This document shows positions 58,322 to 64,000 of a stretch of 64,000 nt of DNA, in pieces. Source of the stretch: Chitinophagales bacterium (GTDB taxonomy: Bacteria; Bacteroidota; Bacteroidia; Chitinophagales; Saprospiraceae); the NCBI GenBank assembly GCA_022360175.1, contig JAKSDI010000150.1, positions 1 through 64,000 on the forward strand. Reading direction: 5' to 3'. Every line of letters begins with the position of its first letter. The first letter of the stretch is position 1. The notes below the pieces were generated by a model that saw nothing but the letters and a program-made list of their open reading frames with translations, had not been told where the DNA came from and searched no databases. Position numbers and translations under genes: made by a program.

Positions 58322-59728
58322 TTATAGTCCTGGTGAGTTTATTTTTTCCAATAGCCATCCTCGTTCCGTAAGTGGCTCTGTCTCTTTTATTTCTTCCTTT
58401 AATTGGGCAATAGCTTTGTGGTCTCCTGGTTTTAGGTAAATCAATTTATAGACCAGATTAACTATATTTTGATAATTTTTTTGATGATATCCCATTTGGT
58501 GCTTACGACGTAAAAAGCCACGCATTACTTTCATATGAGCATCCAATAACTCTACTTCTTCCAGCTCATAATAACATTTTAACATCATAATTTTAGCTAC
58601 CATATTATTAATAAAATCCTTGTAATCGACCTGTTGTAATTGATAGATCGTTTCCCGATAATCCTTTTTTACAAATGCTAAACGAGCAGCATTTAAGCTA
58701 TATGCAGCCTCCTGCTTACTCGGCTCTAAAAAGGGGCGATATGCTACTAAAAACTGTTCTGCCCAATCCAATTCTCCCAGGCGCAGAGAGATGCCTGCAA
58801 TATTATTATAAGTAAAGCGAGACATCAAACCATTTTCTAATAACAAATCAGCATCCAATGCCCAGCGATACAATTCAAACCCCTCCCTTAGGAAGCCTTC
58901 TTCATTTCGGTTAATTTTTCGAATACAAAGATTAATACCTAATAATAACAAATCGCGAGCTTCCTGTGAAGGGAAATGATTATAATGCGACAACAAATGC
59001 ATTTTAAAATTATGAAAATGTGCCCCTTCATCTGACATCTTCAATGCTAAATAACCATAATAATACAGAGCTACTGAAGGATGTTGCAATAACATAGAAG
59101 CAGCTTCCAACATTGAATATTCCATCCAAATATGGTAGTCTGTTTTAAATACAGCCTGATGAGATAGCATAAAACATGCCTGGCGAAGCTTCATGCTAAT
59201 AAATGAACAGGAAAGCAGCTCTTCTACTTCTTGTAATTTAAGGTCTTTTGTTCGGGTATTTGCCGAATTCATTCTGTATTCTTCATCCTGCAGAAAATAA
59301 GTATACAGATGATATTCTGCATTTCTAAGTGGTTGCTTATCTAATTGCCGGCTTTGTAATCGAAATGTATGATGGAAATGCTTACTCAAGCCTCGTTGTC
59401 GATAAGCCCTCAACAATAAAGGCTTCGTACTAAAAGTATCTGTCTCCATTTGCTGTAATACTAGGTACTGTTCCAACAATTTCATCAAGTAACTTAATAA
59501 AAGACGCAGCTTTACAATGTTGAATGACTCTTCCGGTAAGCAGGCATTAAAAGCATCCTCGAAGGAAGGTTTTTTCTTTAAAGAATATACACAATCAACC
59601 AAGTACCGAAATAGATGATAGACATCTTCTCGTTGATTGAAGTATGGAGAACGCAACATTTTATCTACTGTATTCAACTCTGGCTTACTCATTCTTTGCA
59701 TCAACTGATAAGCTAAAGCATTTTCCAT
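58322..59728 (-). CDS. Helical protein of unknown function
   Basis: The 468-residue protein has no signal peptide and is rich in Leu, Tyr and charged residues in helix-forming patterns through its whole length, such as LLSYLMKLLEQYLVLQQME, YNNIAGISLRLGELDWAEQF and YRETIYQLQQVDYKDFINNM. The periodicity in the last half recalls TPR-like solenoids, though no repeat is clear enough to name. I do not recognise the family. It is probably a cytoplasmic scaffold or binding protein. It is alone and lies opposite the window-end surface protein gene (divergent). Confidence 0.65.
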   Translation of the reverse strand: MENALAYQLMQRMSKPELNTVDKMLRSPYFNQREDVYHLFRYLVDCVYSLKKKPSFEDAFNACLPEESFNIVKLRLLLSYLMKLLEQYLVLQQMETDTFSTKPLLLRAYRQRGLSKHFHHTFRLQSRQLDKQPLRNAEYHLYTYFLQDEEYRMNSANTRTKDLKLQEVEELLSCSFISMKLRQACFMLSHQAVFKTDYHIWMEYSMLEAASMLLQHPSVALYYYGYLALKMSDEGAHFHNFKMHLLSHYNHFPSQEARDLLLLGINLCIRKINRNEEGFLREGFELYRWALDADLLLENGLMSRFTYNNIAGISLRLGELDWAEQFLVAYRPFLEPSKQEAAYSLNAARLAFVKKDYRETIYQLQQVDYKDFINNMVAKIMMLKCYYELEEVELLDAHMKVMRGFLRRKHQMGYHQKNYQNIVNLVYKLIYLKPGDHKAIAQLKEEIKETEPLTERGWLLEKINSPGL

Positions 59729-59908
59729 ACTAAGTATTCGCTATTATATAATTATTCTCTATACATTTATTAATAAAACTCAATAAATATAATACTTATA
59801 GCAGTTATTTAAATATTTTTCACTCTATATATTAGAAAAAATGTTTTTGCTTATATTCATTGAAATATGAATTTTTGCAATATAGATAAACTGTGTGCGC
59901 TGTAAAAT

Positions 59909-59931
59909 GGTATGGTAAGAGCAACCATACT
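59909..59931 (+). other. Small hairpin in the leader of the DUF11-repeat gene
   Basis: gtatggt / accatac form a 7-bp stem 20 bases before the ATG at 59951. It may influence mRNA stability or translation. The wider 59729-59950 gap is AT-rich, with no clear TAnnTTTG box. Confidence 0.35.
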
Positions 59932-59950
59932 CCCTAAACTACTGAATCCC

Positions 59951-62900
59951 ATGAATAAAAAAACTGCTCTGCTCATCCTGGTAATACTGACGACTAGCTT
60001 TTGGACAAAAGCTCAGGTTGACCTTGAGTTAGAAAAGACAGTAAACAATGTAATCCCTAATGTAGGGGATACTATCACATTCAAAATTGAAGTAACGAAT
60101 AACGGCCTAGAGGATGCAACTGGTGTATCTATTGAAGATCACATACCAAACGGTTACTCCAATGTGGCCAACATTTCTGACGGTGGTACACTAAATGGCA
60201 ACATTATTACTTGGAGTGGCCTTGATATCCCTTTAGGTGCTACTATAGCCGTAACATTTGACACAAGAGTAGAAGCACCAAATCCAGGTATCGATTATGT
60301 AAACATAGCAGAAGTGACTGCATCTGATCAGCCCGATTCTGATTCTACACCAGATAATGATGACGGTGATCAGTCAGAAGATGATGAAGATAATGAAGGT
60401 AGCACTCCCCAACGAGCTGATCTTGAGCTCATTAAAACCGTAGATATTCCGACTCCTAAAGTAGGCGACAAAATCACCATTACAATAGAAATTACAAATC
60501 AGGGACCTGCCGACGCTACAGGTATCTCTTTTGAAGATATTATCTCTAATGGCTTTTCTGAGTTCAGCAATATTTCTGATGGAGGGATCATAAATGGAGA
60601 TACTATCAGTTGGGAAAACTTCAATATCCCAGCAGGTGAAAGTATTAGTGTTTCCTATGTTACTAAAGTAACTCTTCCTGGTGAAGGTATAACATACAAA
60701 AGCATTGGTCAAGTTACTACAGCAGGCCAATTTGACCCCGATTCTACACCAAATAATGATGATGGTGATCAATCAGAGGACGATGAATATTTATTGGAAA
60801 TTCCTACTCCAGACTGTATAACCATTATCCCTGAAAATCTAAACTGCGATAACAACGGTACAAATGCCAATTCCGAAGATGATACTTATACCTTCTCCCT
60901 ACATATTGCCAATGGCCCTGGTGATAATTGGATTAACAACTTCGGTGAAAGCGATACATATGATGTAACATATGATTACGGCCCTTTCCCAATAGCAAAT
61001 GGACCACAAAACCTTGTATTTATTGACCTTGATTCTATCTCATGCAATTTCAGTATAGAAATACAGCCCCCCAATACGTGTTCTACAGATGACTGTGATA
61101 TGGTAGTTAATTATACGTTTACTCCACCTTCCTGTTATGGTTCCAATGATGGAATCGTACAGGTTATGGTGGAGGGCGGTATCCCAAACTATGATACCTA
61201 CTACTGGAACGGCAATGAATATGAAGCATTTGAATTTGGCTTCAACTACGGTCAGGACAGCCTGATTTTTTATATAGAAGATGCTTTTGGATGTATCCTA
61301 AGAGATACAGTAGCGACTCCTGTCCCTGCTCCTTTGGAGGTTAATATTAACCCGATTTTACAACCGGATTGCGCGGATCAGGAAGGTGGCATTCTCCTGG
61401 CTGAAGTTTCAGGCGATGCCCCTCCCTTTAATTATTCATGGAATACCGGATCGACAAGTGTTGTTATTACTAACCTCACTCCTGATACATATGCTCTTAC
61501 AGTAACAGATGCAAATGATTGTATTGTTACCAATAGTATTCAATTATCACCTGCACTAAATGCAGAAGCAGGTGCCAATCAGATACTTCCATGCGTTTCT
61601 GATACCAGCATAAGGATAGGTGAGTTCTACGAAAGCCCTGTTACCTTTTCTAATACCCCTATAGAAATCCAGGTAAAAGATGTTCCTGGAATTGCACCAC
61701 CTCCACAGATCATTAATGGTAATATTAGTATTGGTTTTGCTACAGACACAATCGAATGGGATACCAATTTTGATGGTACTAGCTTGATACTGGGCAGTAC
61801 TCAAGCCTGGCCCAGTGACACAATTTGGGTCCCTGTACAAGTTTACGGATTTGAAGAGATCGCGAGCTTTTCTTTCACAATAGATCATGAGGAATCTTTC
61901 ATGAATACTCTCTCTACTGCTTATACCAATTCTGAAGTTTCTGGCTTCAATACATCTAATATCAATTTTTTAGGTGCTCCTGATTTTGTCACAGTTAGTT
62001 GGGACCATCCAGATGCAGGGCAAGGGGCTAGCCTCCAGGATGGAGATACGCTTCTAATGTTGGCCTATATGATTGAGGAAGGCCTCTTATCCAGCTCCCA
62101 TGGTAATGGTGTTCAATACAATTGGACAGGTCCAAATAATTTCAGTACCAATGAGTTAGCTCCATTAGTAAATGAGCCTGGTACTTATTATTTTAGCATT
62201 ACAAGTGAAAACATTTCCAACTGTATTGCTACTGACTCTATTTTAGTAAGTCAGCCTAGCCTTTCGATTCAATTAGAGCAAATTTCAATTACCTGCGACT
62301 CCGTATTGCTCTCTAATAGTTTTATCAATGAAGAAGACATAGAATTCCTTTGGGTTTATCCAGATGGCAGTACATCCAATGAGGATTCTATCGGCTCCAA
62401 ACAAAATGGCTATCATTATCTGACAATCAGCGGAGTAGAAAGTGGCTGTAGTGTACAAGACTCTTTCCTTGTATCTCTAGGGCTGGACAATTGTGTATTA
62501 TTAGAAGGAAGATTAGTACATGATCTATCAGAAGATTGTATTTCAAATATGGATGAACCAGGCTTAGCCAATTGGTTAATCTCTATTCAAAGTTCAGGAA
62601 ATACTTTTTATGCAGTAACCCAAGCCGGGGGTTACTACAAGCAATATTTACCAACCGGCACATACGAGGTAGTACCACTACTCCCTAACGCGCTCTGGGA
62701 ACTGTGCGACGATAGTTATGCACAAGTAATGGAAGAACCGGGTGAGGTTTATTTGCTAGATATGCCAATTCTGGAAGCAGAACCTTGCCCGGAACTTTCT
62801 GTTGCACTTAGTTTCCCTTTATTGAGGCGTTGTACAACTCGTACTATTTTCATCAATTATGAAAATTCTGGAACTGAAAAAGCTACAGATGCTCTGGTAA

Positions 62901-64000
62901 CAGTTGAATTAGATGAGCAATTTATATACCTATCCGCTAGTCTTCCCCTTATAGATCAGCAAGATCACGCATACACTTTCAAAATTGGAGATATAGATAT
63001 TAATGAAACAGGCCAATTTAGCGTATTAGTATACGTAAAGTGCGATACTCCTATAGGCTCGACACTATGTGCAGAGGCTATAATTATCCCCAACGAAACT
63101 TGTGAAGCTATTGATCCTTTATGGTCTGGTGCTAGCCTCGCTGTGGAAGGAAGGTGTGAAGGCGATAAAGTTGTATTCAAAGTGAAGAATAATGGGACAG
63201 GCAATATGATTCAGTCCTCACCTAGTATAATTGTTGAAGATGGGGTCATGTTTAGAATTTTTCCCGATTCTTTAAGGTTGGACGCCAATGAAGACTATGA
63301 CTATGAATTACCCGCCCGAGGTACTACCTATCGCTTTGAAATAGAACAAGTAGTAAACCACCCTGGGATGAGTCATCCTGTTGCAGTTGTTGAAGGTTGC
63401 GGGTTAAATTATCAAGGTACCTTCAGTACTGGCTTTGTCAATCCGCTTTTTATGGATGATGATGATGAATTCGTTGATATAGAATGTAGAGAAGTGATGG
63501 CTTCTTTTGACCCCAATGACAAACATGGTTTTCCTCGGGGTTATGGCGCCGAGCACCTAATAAATCCTAATCAGCCCATAGAATATCTTATCAACTTCCA
63601 GAATACGGGAAATGATACGGCTTTCACCATTGTGATTAGAGATACCTTATCTATGTATCTTGATATTACTACTGTACGTCCAGGGGCTGCTAGCCATAAT
63701 TATACCTGGGATATTGACAACGATAATATACTAACCTTCACCTTTGAAAACATCTTACTACCTGATAGCACCACCAGCTATGCGGCCAGCCAGGGATTCA
63801 TAGAGTACAAAATCAGCCCGTATAATGACCTGCCTTATGATCAATTTGACATTATCATAGAGAATCAAGCTGCGATCTTTTTCGACTCCAATGAAGCTGT
63901 TCTTACTAATTCAACCAATCATAAATTAGGAAAAGACTTCATAGAATGGAGCCTTGCACCAAGTCATTCCGAACGCTCCAATACCTCTGTAAAAGTAGTG
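59951..64000 (+). CDS. Large secreted DUF11-repeat protein with cohesin-like module (partial, runs off the end)
   Basis: The frame is open from ATG 59951 to the window edge (1350 codons, no stop). A signal peptide ends at TKAQ. Two DUF11-type repeats follow (about 24-120 and 155-260), each with VGDTITFKIEVTNNG-like starts and an acidic tail DSTPDNDDGDQSEDDE. A SprB-like stretch (about 390-530) contains PSCYGSNDGIVQVMVEGGIP. A beta-rich module at about 620-705 (VPVQVYGFEEIASFSFTID, DGDTLLMLAYMIEEG) has a cohesin-like pattern. After Ig-like and SdrD-like regions, a DUF7619-type domain (ASFDPNDKHGFPRG onward) appears near the end, usual in T9SS cargo; the sorting domain itself would lie beyond base 64000. 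It is probably an adhesin. Confidence 0.88.
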   Translation, partial: MNKKTALLILVILTTSFWTKAQVDLELEKTVNNVIPNVGDTITFKIEVTNNGLEDATGVSIEDHIPNGYSNVANISDGGTLNGNIITWSGLDIPLGATIAVTFDTRVEAPNPGIDYVNIAEVTASDQPDSDSTPDNDDGDQSEDDEDNEGSTPQRADLELIKTVDIPTPKVGDKITITIEITNQGPADATGISFEDIISNGFSEFSNISDGGIINGDTISWENFNIPAGESISVSYVTKVTLPGEGITYKSIGQVTTAGQFDPDSTPNNDDGDQSEDDEYLLEIPTPDCITIIPENLNCDNNGTNANSEDDTYTFSLHIANGPGDNWINNFGESDTYDVTYDYGPFPIANGPQNLVFIDLDSISCNFSIEIQPPNTCSTDDCDMVVNYTFTPPSCYGSNDGIVQVMVEGGIPNYDTYYWNGNEYEAFEFGFNYGQDSLIFYIEDAFGCILRDTVATPVPAPLEVNINPILQPDCADQEGGILLAEVSGDAPPFNYSWNTGSTSVVITNLTPDTYALTVTDANDCIVTNSIQLSPALNAEAGANQILPCVSDTSIRIGEFYESPVTFSNTPIEIQVKDVPGIAPPPQIINGNISIGFATDTIEWDTNFDGTSLILGSTQAWPSDTIWVPVQVYGFEEIASFSFTIDHEESFMNTLSTAYTNSEVSGFNTSNINFLGAPDFVTVSWDHPDAGQGASLQDGDTLLMLAYMIEEGLLSSSHGNGVQYNWTGPNNFSTNELAPLVNEPGTYYFSITSENISNCIATDSILVSQPSLSIQLEQISITCDSVLLSNSFINEEDIEFLWVYPDGSTSNEDSIGSKQNGYHYLTISGVESGCSVQDSFLVSLGLDNCVLLEGRLVHDLSEDCISNMDEPGLANWLISIQSSGNTFYAVTQAGGYYKQYLPTGTYEVVPLLPNALWELCDDSYAQVMEEPGEVYLLDMPILEAEPCPELSVALSFPLLRRCTTRTIFINYENSGTEKATDALVTVELDEQFIYLSASLPLIDQQDHAYTFKIGDIDINETGQFSVLVYVKCDTPIGSTLCAEAIIIPNETCEAIDPLWSGASLAVEGRCEGDKVVFKVKNNGTGNMIQSSPSIIVEDGVMFRIFPDSLRLDANEDYDYELPARGTTYRFEIEQVVNHPGMSHPVAVVEGCGLNYQGTFSTGFVNPLFMDDDDEFVDIECREVMASFDPNDKHGFPRGYGAEHLINPNQPIEYLINFQNTGNDTAFTIVIRDTLSMYLDITTVRPGAASHNYTWDIDNDNILTFTFENILLPDSTTSYAASQGFIEYKISPYNDLPYDQFDIIIENQAAIFFDSNEAVLTNSTNHKLGKDFIEWSLAPSHSERSNTSVKVV

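Noticed and set aside
60374..61888. Two minus-strand open frames opposite the DUF11-repeat gene
   Set aside because: They are short, lack domain patterns and lie opposite a frame with clear repeats and a signal peptide.
1..64000. tRNA, rRNA, prophage or insertion sequence
   Set aside because: I read the intergenic gaps for cloverleaf ends, integrase or transposase motifs and terminal inverted repeats with target duplications and found none that I could support.

Overview
The window comes from a member of the Bacteroidota, most likely the Saprospirales/Saprospiraceae group (an inference from gene content). Evidence includes several secreted proteins with type IX secretion system (T9SS) C-terminal sorting domains, a PorZ homologue, a gliding-motility-type C-terminal domain, TAnnTTTG-type promoter boxes, BshA of bacillithiol synthesis, the tsaE-alanine dehydrogenase pair, and very large Ig/PKD-repeat and lectin-like surface proteins. 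Base composition is AT-rich and looks even across the window. I saw no phage, insertion sequence, CRISPR array, rRNA or tRNA gene.

Layout. 1-9.3 kb: the end of atpD, then atpC, a small membrane protein, a serine hydrolase with an Ig-like domain, the E2 subunit of 2-oxoglutarate dehydrogenase, an SdiA-regulated-type lipoprotein, an outer-membrane-like protein and gyrB. 9.3-18 kb: tsaE, ald and a secreted two-gene unit: a 1876-residue BNR/PKD/LamG protein ending in a duplicated dockerin-like calcium motif, then a protein with a cohesin-like N-terminus and a T9SS sorting domain. 18-29.4 kb: a methyltransferase, bshA, porZ, an S41 protease lipoprotein divergent from a membrane-bound OmpR-type regulator, a cold-shock protein, lpxD, a tiny T9SS protein and thrS. 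29.6-33.7 kb: a polytopic membrane protein, a double short-chain dehydrogenase fusion and a CPBP protease. 33.8-36.5 kb: an exosortase unit with a substrate carrying IPTMSEWG, an XrtH-like exosortase and a membrane partner. 36.6-46.4 kb: a giant lectin/24-repeat adhesin interrupted by one in-frame TAA just before its T9SS signal, then a DUF5723-like protein with an SH3 tail. 46.5-64 kb: an orphan ModC-like ATPase, an Xaa-Pro aminopeptidase, an ECF sigma/anti-sigma pair, a VOC protein with a sorbosone-dehydrogenase-like lipoprotein, a GNAT-DinB-hydrolase operon, an Omp85 protein, a CtpA-type protease, an unrecognised helical protein, and the first 1350 codons of a DUF11-repeat surface protein that runs off the end.

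The main theme is building the cell surface. T9SS export (PorZ and several sorting-domain cargoes), a separate exosortase route, Omp85 insertion and LpxD lipid A synthesis sit among housekeeping genes. The points most worth a second look are the adjacent dockerin and cohesin-like proteins, the exosortase substrate whose sorting signal is not at its C-terminus, the nonsense codon in the giant adhesin, a membrane regulator with a candidate phased operator, and a pair of related roughly 215-bp repeats in inverted orientation, each directly 3' of a gene.
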